64,000 nt of DNA from Nostoc sp. UHCC 0926 (GCF_028623165.1 NZ_CP117768.1:5770001-5834000), one strand, 5' to 3'; positions 1-7,957 are shown, counted from the stretch's first letter. The notes: generated by a model not told the origin, from the letters alone. Translations and numbers: made by a program.

Positions 1-87
1 AAGAGGGTGAGGACAAAAATGGTTGTATTGCCCTATATGTAAGCAGTTTAGCTTGAAAGCCGCTACTCTCAAGCAGCTTTCTGCTGA

Positions 88-405
88 CTACAGTTCTTGT
101 GTATCTACTTGTGGGTGATAGTAGTCTTGAACGTATTTACTAGTCACTTCTAGCAGTGTGTCGTGACCTTCAGGACTTACCTGTGGGAACGCTGACCGGA
201 CGTTGCTGATATAAGAGGTAAAATCACTTTCACTGGGGTTGAAGAACTCTTGCCCGATGACGAGTGCAGCATAAGTTTCAGACATCTTAGTGCTGAATCC
301 GTGCTCGGTGAGTCCATCACCGATGTAGCGAAATAGCCAGTTAGCGTCAGGGTCCTGCTCAATCAATTTAGAAGCGTTTACTATGAAGTCTTGGTATTCT
401 CTCAT
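88..405 (-). CDS. Conserved small hypothetical protein (105 aa)
   Basis: I do not recognise a named family. The product is soluble and acidic, with no signal peptide or membrane segment, and begins MREYQDFIVNASKLIEQDP. An AGGAG ribosome-binding site lies a few bases before the ATG, which supports both the gene and this start. Its aromatic-rich, helical character resembles small regulatory or stress proteins of filamentous cyanobacteria, but no catalytic motif is visible. It stands alone: its promoter side faces the repeat-rich stretch to the right and its 3' end lies close to the window edge. Function unknown. Confidence 0.7.
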   Translation of the reverse strand: MREYQDFIVNASKLIEQDPDANWLFRYIGDGLTEHGFSTKMSETYAALVIGQEFFNPSESDFTSYISNVRSAFPQVSPEGHDTLLEVTSKYVQDYYHPQVDTQEL

Positions 406-906
406 TGGGGTTACTCCTTTGGTTGTGTTGGCTTTACGAAGTTAACCACTCTTTAGCTAAACATACAAAACACGAGTCAGCTTATAATTCCATAGAATTA
501 TAAGCTTTCCATAAATGCCTCAAATGCAGATGACGATGAACAATCAACAGCGATGCCTACTCTTCTCTACGAGAGGCAAGCGCTGTTTGCGTTCGCCAAC
601 GGCAACGTCTTCTCCTTCAAAGACGCTAACGCGAACGACGAACGCTTATCAACATTCATCTGTAATCGTGAAGCAAAATGCTGATGATAACAGACCTAAT
701 GATTCGAGTAATTAAAAAAGGGAATAGGGAGTTGGGAGTTAAGAGTTATTATCTTCATCCCCCTCATCTCCCTCATCCTCCTCATTCCCCCATTCTGCCT
801 TCTATTACAAGAGGTAAAGATTAAGTTACAACTTTGGGAGATGCTGAGACAATGTAGAGTATCTTCTAATAATTTAGCTAAAGTTATAAGCTTTGGAGAA
901 AAGTAA
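406..906. other. Intergenic stretch with small dispersed repeats
   Basis: No convincing gene. Around 555-640 there is a cluster of small dispersed repeats with TCTCTACGAGAGGC hairpin cores and GCGTTCGCCAACG-type segments. A 66-codon open frame across it is built only from these repeats. Around 740-800 lies a C-rich run of CCCTCATC-type units, common between Nostoc genes. Confidence 0.5.
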
Positions 907-1185
907 ATGAATGCTAGACTTATCGCTTTCTCTGGCTTTGTGACAGCATTTGTGGGTGCAGGAATTGGTTTTATTGCTGCTGATTTATTTCCTTGCCCCT
1001 ACACAAGTCAAATGTATAAAGACTTGGATCAAAAATATGCCATTGTCGGTGCAGTTGCTGGTTTGGTGATTGGTTCGAGTCAGGAAATGATTCGAGAACT
1101 CAAGCAAGAGCGGGATGCGGAAGAAGACTTGCTGCGGGATTTTAACAAAGCTATTCACTCAAGTACAGATAAAAAAAATTACTGA
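907..1185 (+). CDS. Small membrane protein, cyanobacterial hypothetical (92 aa)
   Basis: The protein opens with a hydrophobic helix (about residues 5-27). A second hydrophobic stretch with GAVAGLVIGSS (about 46-60) follows, and then a highly charged helical tail (EMIRELKQERDAEEDL). This suggests two membrane passes and a cytoplasmic coiled tail. A GGAG motif sits just ahead of the ATG. No family function is recognised. It lies alone between repeat-rich spacers. Glycine-rich small membrane proteins of this form are common in cyanobacteria, so a membrane-associated structural or regulatory role is only a guess. Confidence 0.7.
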   Translation: MNARLIAFSGFVTAFVGAGIGFIAADLFPCPYTSQMYKDLDQKYAIVGAVAGLVIGSSQEMIRELKQERDAEEDLLRDFNKAIHSSTDKKNY

Positions 1186-1669
1186 TCTGTTAGTGCAAGA
1201 CATAGTTTTTTCAAAAGACTTCCCTACTACAACAACACGCTACTGTGGTGAAAGAAGTTGAAGAGTTGTGCTGCCTAAATTTCCATCCAAAAAGTTGATA
1301 CACAATGGGGCGAGAGTCAAATTAGAAACGCTCTTATTTTCAATACTTAAACTGCTTAGAGTTTAAGCGAACTGTATTGGCTCGAAAGCGGAGTGGCTCA
1401 GACTGCGCTCAGTTTCTAGTCTGGGTTTAAATAAAAGCCTGAAACTCTCTTCACTTCTCTACGAGAGGCTGCGCCAACATGACGCTGCGCGGAAAATTTT
1501 GCTGATTCAACAGGTCGCGCCCAGGATTCCCCAACTTCAGCTTCAGCTTGTTGGAGACGGCAGTTGCTCCACTACGCACTGAAAACCTGAAACCTAGATC
1601 CCCTCTTAACCAAATTGGAAAGACCCTTTTTGGACAAACCCAGCCGATCCACACATTTCAACTGCTGCT
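1186..1669. other. Intergenic stretch with inverted repeats
   Basis: No gene is supported. At 1341-1380 an inverted repeat begins CAATAC and ends GTATTGG, with a CTTAAACT/AGTTTAAG hairpin inside. Its end resembles the terminal repeat of the MITE at 36166-36302. At 1450-1495 there is a TCTCTACGAGAGGCTGCGCC small repeat. A minus-strand open frame at 1451-1654 covers these repeats and has no gene-like composition. Confidence 0.4.
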
Positions 1670-1863
1670 AAGACATTAATCAAAGGTTCAACGCGCCCAT
1701 TTTATATTGTCCAAAACCCAGCCTATATAGCCTAGTTTTGAAAGATAATGTCTGGGGTAAGGCTCTGAATCGAATTGTTGTAGAGCAAATTTCCCCAGAG
1801 CAAGGAGCCGATCAGGCGATCGCTCGTGACCAAGTAGAAGTCTGTTGTAAAAGTACTGGTTGA
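1670..1863 (+). pseudogene. Relic: C-terminus of an ABC sugar-type substrate-binding protein
   Basis: Translating this strand gives GSTRPFYIVQNPAYI, then, after a frame change near 1717, SLVLKDNVWGKALNRIVVEQ and ISPEQGADQAIAR, before the reading frame drifts to a stop at 1861-1863. This matches the pattern I know from the C-terminal end of extracellular solute-binding proteins of sugar ABC transporters (NxxAYS...W..AL..IV....SPEQA.D.AIARIK). Only the tail remains and a frameshift is present, so this is a dead fragment. No partner transporter genes are nearby. Confidence 0.5.
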
Positions 1864-1948
1864 TCAAATTTATATTGAATATTCATAAGTAAAAGTGCTG
1901 TGTTCTATGTTCTAAACCTGAGTTTCCAAGTTATAATCTCGACATTTC

Positions 1949-2155
1949 GAGTTCTGAGGTTGAGGTTTTGAGTTCAAAGGTCGAAGTTCCGAGCAAAAAG
2001 GTCGAAGTTTCAAGTTCAAAGGTGGAAGTTCCGAGTAAAAAGGTCGAAGTTCCGAGCAAAAAGGTGGAAGTTCCGAGTAAAAAGGTCGAAGCCCCGAGTA
2101 AAAAGGTCGAAGCTCCGAGTAAAAAGGTGGAAGTTCCGAGTAAAAAGGTCGAAGC
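1949..2155. repeat. 21-bp tandem array A (about 10 copies)
   Basis: About ten head-to-tail units of 21 bp. Each contains AAGTTCCGAGTAAAAAGG followed by T and CG or GG; the first few units are more diverged. Because 21 is divisible by three, both strands stay open (a VPSKKVE heptad on plus, an FYSELRP heptad on minus), but these frames have no start signals and are shadows of the repeat. No unique spacers separate the units, so it is not a CRISPR array. Three further arrays with the same period occur in the window. Confidence 0.9.
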
Positions 2156-2723
2156 AATAATATTTCCTCCTAACTCCTGCCTCTTGCCTACACTTTTGCT
2201 TCTTGTTGCTGATACAAACAGTAGTAATAACCTTTGAGCGCCATCAATTGTTCATGAGTCCCCTGTTCTACCACAGCACCTTGATCCATCATCAAAATGA
2301 CATCGGCATTGCGAATTGTGCTGAGGCGATGAGTAATGAAAAACACTGTTTTACCTTGGAAAGCTCTCGCTAAGTTACCGCAGACTTGAGCTTCAGCATT
2401 GTAGTCCAACGCACTAGTAGCTTCATCAAGGATCAGTAATTGCGGATTTTGCAGAACAGTACGAGCGATCGCCACTCGTTGGCGTTGTCCCCCAGACAGT
2501 CCTGAACCTCGTTCGCCCACACGGGTGTTATAGCCAGTGGGTAGAGACATAATAAAGTCGTGGGCAAATGCTACCTTGGCAGCGGTAATAATTTCTTCAT
2601 CGCTAGCATCAGGATATCCCAAGGCAATATTTTCGCGGACTGTGCCATCGAATAGTAGGGTATCTTGTAACACCATACCAATTTGACGACGTAAGGAATA
2701 GAGTTCTACTTATACTACCTTTA

Positions 2724-2790
2724 GACATCTCCAGAAATTAGGTTTTCAGCAAGACAGGATAAAGGTTTCAGATGCTTTTTCGGAGATGTC
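2724..2790. mobile_element. MITE with GACATCTCC terminal repeats (67 bp)
   Basis: A 67-bp element begins GACATCTCCAGAAA and ends in the inverse (TTTTTCGGAGATGTC). It sits exactly where the broken exporter loses its transmembrane region, so it may have been the deletion breakpoint. A longer element with the same ends is at 5713-5886. It has no coding capacity and would depend on a transposase elsewhere. Confidence 0.65.
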
Positions 2791-2865
2791 TTTTGTGTTC
2801 TTGCTGCTTTATCAACACCCGTCGCAGTGTATCTCTGCGCCAGGAAATATTAAAGTATTGGCTTA

Positions 2866-2955
2866 CAGCTATTTTCAGGTAAATAGACCACGCGGTAGGG
2901 GCGCAAGGCCTTGCGCCCCTACGACAGATGTGGTTCAAATATATGAAAACTGCTG
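2866..2955. mobile_element. 90-bp palindromic MITE, TA target (copy 1)
   Basis: The ends are CAGCTATTTTCA and TGAAAACTGCTG (imperfect inverse), with a TA on each side. In the middle is a 28-bp palindrome, GTAGGGGCGCAAGG and its reverse complement. Removing the element plus one TA restores the exporter reading frame (QML-SQYFNISW), so the boundaries are well supported. Other copies are at 59740-59829 and 52372-52559, with partial copies at 41606, 46841 and probably 15225. TA duplication suggests mobilisation by an IS630/Tc1-mariner-type transposase. Confidence 0.85.
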
Positions 2956-3298
2956 TAACATCTGGAAGCAAGCTAGGGAAGCATCCAGCGGCCCTCTACC
3001 CCGGATATAAGGATACTTCTTTTGTTTACCCTTAGCTGCTGGTTCTTCTGTGAGAGTAATTTCTGAGGCGTAGGGAATCTCTGCGGGTAAGAATGTTTTT
3101 GGTGTGAGGGCGAGATTTTCTCCAAGTATTGACTTGGGTAATCCCACCAGACGCATATTTGTATTAAATTTCAGCTTGGGGTTGAGTTCATCTAACTCTA
3201 GGCGACTACCCACAGGGAACTCAGGATCAAAATTACTGCTGACTAACCACAAAAATTCTGAGTCCAACTGCTGGCGAAAGACTTTGCGTGCAGGTGAT

Positions 3299-3329
3299 GG
3301 GTGCTGCTGCTACGCCCGTCGTAGACATC
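3299..3329. repeat. Small dispersed repeat inside the exporter pseudogene
   Basis: The sequence GGTGCTGCTGCTACGCCC plus GTCGTAGACATC occurs here and again at 3411-3442. Here it separates two reading frames of the exporter (IIESA before, PSPARKVFRQQ after), so it coincides with the frameshift. It belongs to the GCCCG-CCGTAGGCATCGC class of small dispersed repeats seen elsewhere in this window. Confidence 0.7.
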
Positions 3330-3410
3330 GCAGATTCGATAATGGTCTGAGATAACAATTGCGGAATCAGGTTGTAACTAGTCAAGAAGGAAATAATTTC
3401 TGTAGGTAAA

Positions 3411-3442
3411 GGGGTGCTGCTGCTACGCCCGTCGTAGACATC
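3411..3442. repeat. Small dispersed repeat, second copy in exporter N-terminus
   Basis: Nearly identical to 3299-3329. It adds residues DVYDGRSSSTP after MTIALQIG without closing the frame. Two copies about 110 bp apart inside one gene suggest independent insertions or a local copy event. Confidence 0.65.
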
Positions 3443-3667
3443 CCCTATTTGTAAAGCTATCGTCATAATTAAATACTATTTTGTTGAAATATTTGATGAG
3501 TGCAGCTATAATTTTTGCAATGAAGCGGTATTTAGGTATAACTCTCTGCCGCTTGCATCATTTGCATACCCTTGAAAGCATTGCTGTACAATACTTTCAA
3601 GTACTAATTATCACTGTTGACCACTAAATTTTTGATGCGCGTGTGGGCTGCTGTACAGTGTCTTTAA

Positions 3668-4420
3668 TTATGAATTATGAATTATTCGGTCAAATAGCCA
3701 TGCCAAAGCACCATCAACATCAGTAACCTGCTCACCTGGCGGTATGGCTGGACGATTTACCATAACAACCTTCACGCCCAGTTCTCGCGCTGCAATAATC
3801 TTGGGCTTTGTTGCATCGCCACCGCTATTTTTACTCACTATGGTATCAATCTTGTGATCAATCAGGATTTGCCTTTCATTATCAAGGGTAAAGGGCCCGC
3901 GATCGCACAATATCACTCCCGGTGGCACTAAAGCATCATCGGTAGGAGGGTCAATCATCCGCATCAGAAACCAAATTTTCTCGCAGTGAGCAAAGGCGGC
4001 GAGTTCTTGCCTCCCGACTGTCAAAAATACCCGCTGTGCTTGGTTTGCTACAGATGCGGCGGCGGCTTCAATGCTGTCAACTTCAATCCAGCGATCGTCA
4101 CTTCCTTTTTCCCAAGGCGGGCGGATTAACATCAGACGGGGTACTCCGACTTCGGTTGCAGCATCTGCCGCATTCAAGGAAATCTGAGTAGCAAAAGGAT
4201 GGGTTGCATCAATTAATAAGTCGATTTGCATTACTCGCAGATAGCTAGCCAATCCAGCCACACCACCGAAGCCTCCAACCCGTAAATCGCCCAATGGAAC
4301 TGATGGTTCACGGGTGCGACCGGCTAGAGACGTGATTGCTTCTAACCCTTGGATAGTCGCCACTCTGGCAGCTAGTTCTGCGGCATCTCCCGTCCCACCC
4401 AGAATCAAAACGCGGATCAT
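3668..4420 (-). CDS. cobK: Precorrin-6A/cobalt-precorrin-6A reductase (CobK/CbiJ)
   Basis: This enzyme reduces the corrin ring precursor with NAD(P)H in cobalamin synthesis and acts in the cytosol. The protein starts MIRVLILGGTGDAAELA, a glycine-rich nucleotide-binding turn typical of the family. It then shows DLLIDATHPFATQIS, FLTVGRQELAAFA, and SKNSGGDATKPKIIAARELG with VVMVNRP near the end, all family hallmarks. The 250-aa length is normal. I chose the ATG at 4420 over an upstream one because it overlaps the stop of the preceding DUF1636 gene (ATGA), a typical translational coupling. The two genes form an operon under the cobalamin riboswitch at 4873-5015, so expression should fall when B12 is abundant. 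Confidence 0.93.
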   Translation of the reverse strand: MIRVLILGGTGDAAELAARVATIQGLEAITSLAGRTREPSVPLGDLRVGGFGGVAGLASYLRVMQIDLLIDATHPFATQISLNAADAATEVGVPRLMLIRPPWEKGSDDRWIEVDSIEAAAASVANQAQRVFLTVGRQELAAFAHCEKIWFLMRMIDPPTDDALVPPGVILCDRGPFTLDNERQILIDHKIDTIVSKNSGGDATKPKIIAARELGVKVVMVNRPAIPPGEQVTDVDGALAWLFDRIIHNS

Positions 4421-4836
4421 TGAGATAAAGGTGGAATCTTTGCCAAAATGCCCTTCTTCAGCGCTTCTGGACGCTCTGACCAAGGCAGTAAACCATCTGC
4501 TTTGATATAGTATTGACTAGCACATTCTAGTACCGCAGATGCACTACCATCGACGGCTAAATCACCAAATAAATATGTTAATTTGCCTTTGGCAGCAAAG
4601 GCAACTACACAGGAACGATTACAAGCACTCATGCATTCAACTTCCTGAATTGGGAATTTATCTCGTAAGTCCCAATCTTGTGCAAGCTGCTGGAGTTGGT
4701 GTAGAAGTTTTTGACCACCACTTTCACCTAAGCGTTTTCCATCTTGCCAAGCGCTAGCACAAGTTTTGCAAACAAATAAAGTATGGTCAGCAACACCCAA
4801 GGGACTAGTTGGAGAAATATTTTCAGTAGTAGTCAT
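4417..4836 (-). CDS. DUF1636 metal-binding/ferredoxin-like protein
   Basis: A small soluble protein of 139 aa with two cysteine groups: FVCKTCASAW (C23, C26) and EVECMSACNRSCVVAF. This pattern is that of DUF1636, a thioredoxin-fold, [2Fe-2S] ferredoxin-like family often encoded beside cobalamin genes; its exact job is not established. It is translationally coupled to cobK downstream. The frame opens further upstream at 4884, but that ATG lies inside the riboswitch consensus (GTCAGGATGCCCGCC) and cannot be the natural start. The ATG at 4836, preceded by GAGGTAC, gives MTTTENISPT and is the better choice. Regulation by cobalamin is expected. Confidence 0.87.
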   Translation of the reverse strand: MTTTENISPTSPLGVADHTLFVCKTCASAWQDGKRLGESGGQKLLHQLQQLAQDWDLRDKFPIQEVECMSACNRSCVVAFAAKGKLTYLFGDLAVDGSASAVLECASQYYIKADGLLPWSERPEALKKGILAKIPPLSQ

Positions 4837-4872
4837 CTGTACCTCGCAGATATGTGGAACTGATAAATTTAT

Positions 4873-5015
4873 TTCGGCGGGCATCCTGACTCACTCAATT
4901 TAGGATTTTTGATTACATCTCAAATTGGTTCACAGTTGCGGGACAGCGCCGGATTTGCACCGAACTTTCCCCGTTACCTCTGGTAGCTGCTCCCCACCAG
5001 AACCGAATAACCTTA
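4873..5015 (-). promoter_or_regulatory. Cobalamin riboswitch
   Basis: Read on the minus strand, the leader contains GGTTCTGGTGGGGAGC at its 5' side, then AACGGGGAAAGTTCGGTGCA, AATCCGGCGCTGTCCCGC followed by AACTGTGA (the B12-box region), and the closing GAGTCAGGATGCCCGCC. These are the conserved blocks of the adenosylcobalamin element in the right order and spacing. It precedes DUF1636-cobK, so B12 binding is expected to repress the operon. I see no need for a separate operator. Confidence 0.93.
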
Positions 5016-5177
5016 TCGATCATACACTAGGCTCATCTAGCAAAAGGATATTACCAATGCTAGAAACCCGGTTTTTGCCACAGGTGCAAGATGTCAAATT
5101 ATAGAGTTAGCCTGATTTGGGTCTTTATCTTGCCCTCTCAGAGAAGTATATGCTATTATTGATGATTGTGTGGTTAA

Positions 5178-5251
<74 letters not shown>

Positions 5252-5313
5252 TTTATTGTTGTACTGTGACTAATTATTTGTCGTCCCTGACAGATTAATG
5301 TCATTATTGTCAA

Positions 5314-5554
5314 TTGGGAATGACTCCCCAGCAATTTTACTGCAAGTGGCAAGTGAACCACGAACAAATGGCGCAGATTTGCTCTCGTTCCCTGTCCACA
5401 GTTCGATGCTGGTTTGCTAGAGGTAAAAACTACCGCCGTCCCATGTCAGCCGATTTACGCCACCTGGCGCTGATGAACTTTTTAGCTGGAACACTTTGAA
5501 GAGATTCCCGAAGAACTGTTGCAAAAGCTGTGTTTTCCAGAAAAGAGTGAGTAG
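5314..5554 (+). pseudogene. Frameshifted small helix-turn-helix-like gene
   Basis: The first frame encodes MGMTPQQFYCKWQVNHEQMA and SRSLSTVRCWFARGKNYRRP, a compact helix-turn-helix-like region known to me only as a small cyanobacterial hypothetical, and stops after MNFLAGTL. Shifting by one base gives EHFEEIPEELLQKLCFPEK, stopping at 5552-5554, which reads as a natural continuation. One extra base near 5484-5490 would explain the break. A real mutation, a sequencing error and programmed slippage cannot be separated here, though there is no obvious slippery run beyond a T5. A hairpin terminator follows, so the transcription unit appears intact. Confidence 0.6.
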
Positions 5555-5592
5555 AAATTGAATCTAATTTCAATATCATTCTGATATTTTTT

Positions 5593-5626
5593 GCCAGCCA
5601 CCATCACAGTAGGCTGGCTTTTGTCT
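5593..5626 (+). terminator. Rho-independent terminator
   Basis: The stem GCCAGCC (5593-5599) pairs with GGCTGGC (5612-5618) across a 12-nt loop and is followed by TTTTGTCTT. It sits about 40 bases after the end of the frameshifted small gene. Confidence 0.75.
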
Positions 5627-5657
5627 TGGAAATTACAGATTTTAACAGGAGAATTTC

Positions 5658-6022
5658 ATGACTTATCTTGAAAAGCTCAGTCCTTGGTGTATAGTCCGGC
5701 TTTTACCTAATAGACATCTCCGAAAATTGATGCATGACCCCTCTCCAAACCTCTCCCCGTTGGCGTCAGCCTGTCGTCAGACAAGCAAAGAGAGGCTTTA
5801 ATTCCCCCAACGCTAGAAGTGAAGGGGGGTAGGGGGGTTAGGTCTGCGCGTGAATTTAAGGTTTCTAAATCTTTTCCGGAGATGTCTAATATGCAGAACC
5901 AGGTTGTAGCTCGTTTTCGTCGCCGCAGCGATGCCGAAGGGCATTTACAAGTTTTGCGCCGACTCATCCCCAACGTGAGTTTTACACTAATTTTCAATGT
6001 GGTTATGGATTTGTTGTTTTAA
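5658..6022 (+). pseudogene. Small hypothetical gene split by a MITE
   Basis: The gene starts with an ATG after an AGGAG site and reads MTYLEKLSPWCIVRLLPN. A 174-bp MITE then interrupts it. Beyond the MITE the same frame resumes with MQNQVVARFRRRSDAEGHLQ and VLRRLIPNVSFTLIFNV. Deleting the MITE and one TAATA copy gives a continuous protein of about 60 residues, the right size for a small cyanobacterial hypothetical of the LEKLxPWCIVRLLP type. Its function is unknown. The arginine-rich ARFRRRSDAEGHLQVL segment suggests a nucleic-acid or phospholipid-facing surface, but that is speculative. Confidence 0.7.
5713..5886. mobile_element. MITE with GACATCTCC ends (174 bp), flanked by TAATA
   Basis: It begins GACATCTCCGAAAA and ends CTTTTCCGGAGATGTC. 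TAATA lies immediately outside both ends (5708-5712 and 5887-5891), consistent with a target duplication, although terminal TA sharing leaves the exact length open. Inside is a C/G-rich pair of blocks (CCCCTCTCCAAACCTCTCC; AAGGGGGGTAGGGGGGTT) that also occurs as a separate dispersed repeat at 9220-9280 and 22315-22410. It interrupts the 5658 gene. Confidence 0.8.
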
Positions 6023-6033
6023 AATAAGTGCAA

Positions 6034-6232
6034 TCAGCAAATGCGTTGGCGTAGCCCGCCGCAGGCATCGCTAAAATAACAATTGCGTTCGCCGAAATCA
6101 TAATTGCGAACGCCAAATCAATAAATGCGAACGCCAAAATAGCAAATGTAATCGCTGAAATCATAATTGGACTCGCTAAAATAACAAATGCGTAGGCGCA
6201 GGCAGCCGCAGGCATCGCCAAAATAACTACTA
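6034..6232. repeat. 21-bp tandem array D with two small-repeat insertions
   Basis: Six exact-length 21-bp units run from 6069 to 6194, each starting CGCY and containing AAATmAyAAwTGCG. On both flanks the same unit is interrupted at its CGC by a small dispersed repeat: GCCCGCCGCAGGCAT at 6055-6068 and GCAGCCGCAGGCAT at about 6203-6215. The small repeats therefore appear to have landed at equivalent positions of two array units. The open frames on both strands are repeat artefacts. Confidence 0.85.
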
Positions 6233-6246
6233 GGAGTGATAAATTT

Positions 6247-6393
6247 ATGACTCAAGCCTTACGCAAACTAGTTACATTCGATGAATTCGTTGCCAAATAC
6301 CCAGACAACTCTGGAAAACGCTATGAGCTTTATGATGGAGTAGTGATAGAGATGTCTCAGCCTACGGGTGAACTAAAACTTATTAATTACTAA
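6247..6393 (+). pseudogene. Truncated Uma2-family (DUF820) endonuclease
   Basis: The 48-aa frame reads MTQALRKLVTFDEFVAKYPD then GKRYELYDGVVIEMSQPTGE and stops at LKLINY. The TFDEFVxxYP and RYELxDGxVxEMSxPTxxH pattern is the start of Uma2-family proteins, a PD-(D/E)XK nuclease group extremely abundant in cyanobacteria and usually about 190-200 aa. The catalytic core that should follow is absent, so this is an N-terminal remnant. It lies directly after array D. Confidence 0.8.
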
Positions 6394-6760
6394 ATTCCGA
6401 GCGACTTTAAGTAGTATACTTAAGATTCACCAGAAGGACTGAGTTTGAGGTCAGAAACTAAGGAAGAAAATAAAGCATAATTTAGGCTACAAATAGTTGC
6501 GATCGCTTAACTCTGATGGAAGCATCTCAAGTTTGCAAGAACATCAATTTTTCGCAAGATGGAGTCTCACCCGTCTTCAGAAGATTTGAGTTTATCCTCG
6601 GCTGCAAAGTTATGTCCTTCAAAGGCGGGGTAAAAATTCAGATACATTCAAAGAGATGAAAAATTAGAGATTAAAAGAATTCTTTCCCAGTCCCCAATCC
6701 CTTTTGATTGCAAAATATTTCTGATTCAGTACTAGTAAAGTGAGTTTTGAAGGAGTATTT
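6394..6760. other. Spacer upstream of the flavoenzyme gene
   Basis: No gene or RNA is recognisable. One GATCGC partial HIP1 site occurs at about 6500. The last bases contain GAAGGAG, the ribosome-binding site of the next gene. Any promoter for that gene should lie here, but I cannot identify it with confidence. Confidence 0.4.
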
Positions 6761-7957
6761 ATGTCACAGTTGGAGCAAGCAGTGCCAGACACCTTTGTAG
6801 CCAAAAGCTTAGAAATTCCCAATATTTTCGACCGGGTTGAGGCTCTGGCCAAGGACTTTGCCACCCGTGCAGGAGTACACGACAAAGATGGTTCCTTTGC
6901 CTTCGAGAATTTTACAGCTTTGCATGAGGCAGGATTACTCAGCCTCACCATTCCCCGTGAATTAGGTGGTCAAGGTTTAGGGCTACCAACTATCTGTCGA
7001 GTGATTGAAGGGATAGCGCGTGGCGATGCTTCCACCGCGCTAGTACTGACAATGCACTATCTGCAACATGCTCATGCGGCCCATAGCCGTCGCTGGCATC
7101 CAGAAGTATATAAGCGGCTGTGTCGTGAATCGATTGAAGGCATTGCCCTGCTCAATGCGGCTCGTGTCGAACCTGAGTTAGGAACGCCAGCTAGAGGCGG
7201 ATTGCCTGCCACAATTGCCGAACGGACAACAGAGGGTTGGCGTTTAACAGGCCACAAGCAATACACCACAGGCAGTCCCATCCTCAGTTATTTTGTTGTT
7301 TGGGCCCGGACAACTGAGGATGAACCACAAGTTGGAAGTTTTCTGGTTCCGCGCGATCTGCCTGGTTTGCGAATTGTCGAAACCTGGGATCACTTGGGGA
7401 TGAGAGCTACAGGCAGCCACGATCTCATTTTGGAGAATGTATTAATTCCCTCAGAGTATGCTCTAAATATCAGTCCTATATCTGCTGCACCATCGTTTGA
7501 TCCGTTGATTTCGACTTGGGGCAGTTTGACAGTGAGTGCCTTATATCTCGGTGTTGCTACTAGTGCGCGAGACTGGCTTGCTAAGTATCTTTGGGAGCGA
7601 TCGCCTTCTAATCTCAAAGAGCCACTGGCAACTCTGCCACGCTTCCAAACTGCCGTGGGTGAGATAGAAGCACTGCTGTTTGCTAACAATAGATTGATTT
7701 ATAGCTTGGCTGAAGATATTGACAAGGACGACTATCAGCCTAACGTAGGATTACAGGCACAAGCTGTTAAATATCTAACCACAACTAACTCGATTCGGGC
7801 TGTAGAGATTGCCTTAGAACTGATAGGTAATCCTGGTCTATCAAAAAGGAATCCTTTAGAGCGTCACTACCGTGACGTTCTGTGCAGCCGTATCCATACA
7901 CCGCAAAATGATGTTATTTGCCAATCATTAGGTAAGTCGGTGCTGAAAGTCAAGTAA
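6761..7957 (+). CDS. Acyl-CoA dehydrogenase-fold flavin enzyme (SfnB/DszC-like)
   Basis: This 398-aa protein has the acyl-CoA dehydrogenase architecture: an N-terminal helical part (FTALHEAGLLSLTIPRELGG), a middle beta domain (GWRLTGHKQYTTGSPILSYF, MRATGSHDLILENVLIP), and a C-terminal four-helix part ending with ELIGNPGLSKRNPLERHYRD. In sulfur-starvation loci such members act as FMNH2-dependent monooxygenases on sulfones or similar substrates (SfnB/DszC type) rather than on acyl-CoA. I favour that role because ssuA, ssuBCD and tauD-like genes surround it, but the substrate is unknown. The frame opens at 6740, but the ATG at 6761 follows GAAGGAG by a good distance and is chosen. It converges on the ssuA gene. 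Confidence 0.85.
   Translation: MSQLEQAVPDTFVAKSLEIPNIFDRVEALAKDFATRAGVHDKDGSFAFENFTALHEAGLLSLTIPRELGGQGLGLPTICRVIEGIARGDASTALVLTMHYLQHAHAAHSRRWHPEVYKRLCRESIEGIALLNAARVEPELGTPARGGLPATIAERTTEGWRLTGHKQYTTGSPILSYFVVWARTTEDEPQVGSFLVPRDLPGLRIVETWDHLGMRATGSHDLILENVLIPSEYALNISPISAAPSFDPLISTWGSLTVSALYLGVATSARDWLAKYLWERSPSNLKEPLATLPRFQTAVGEIEALLFANNRLIYSLAEDIDKDDYQPNVGLQAQAVKYLTTTNSIRAVEIALELIGNPGLSKRNPLERHYRDVLCSRIHTPQNDVICQSLGKSVLKVK

Larger units (their letters stand above)
2188..3466 (-). pseudogene. Broken HetC/HlyB-like peptidase-domain ABC exporter
   Basis: Fragments of one exporter gene lie in order on the minus strand. (1) The N-terminus, MTIALQIGD...LPTEIISFLTSYN, carries two copies of a 30-bp small repeat (3411-3442 and 3299-3329); the second moves the reading frame. 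(2) A middle part reads RKVFRQQLDSEFLWLVSS and ends with YIRGRGPLDASLACFQML, which I associate with the region before the C39-like peptidase domain of HetC/HlyB-type exporters. (3) After a 90-bp MITE it resumes with QYFNISWRRDTLRRVL. (4) A second MITE (2724-2790) marks loss of the membrane domain and half the ATPase. (5) The last 170 residues are intact: YSLRRQIGMVLQDT, signature LSGGQRQRVAIART, Walker B LLILDEATSALD, H-loop THRLS. The exporter is dead. Assignment to HetC rather than another HlyB-like exporter is uncertain. Confidence 0.8.

Noticed and set aside
515..715. 66-codon plus-strand frame
   Set aside because: It consists of TCTCTACGAGAGGC and GCGTTCGCC small dispersed repeats.
1949..2157. 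Open reading frames on both strands across array A (VPSKKVE and FYSELRP heptads)
   Set aside because: A 21-bp period keeps all frames periodic and open; there is no ribosome-binding site and the same happens at the other arrays.
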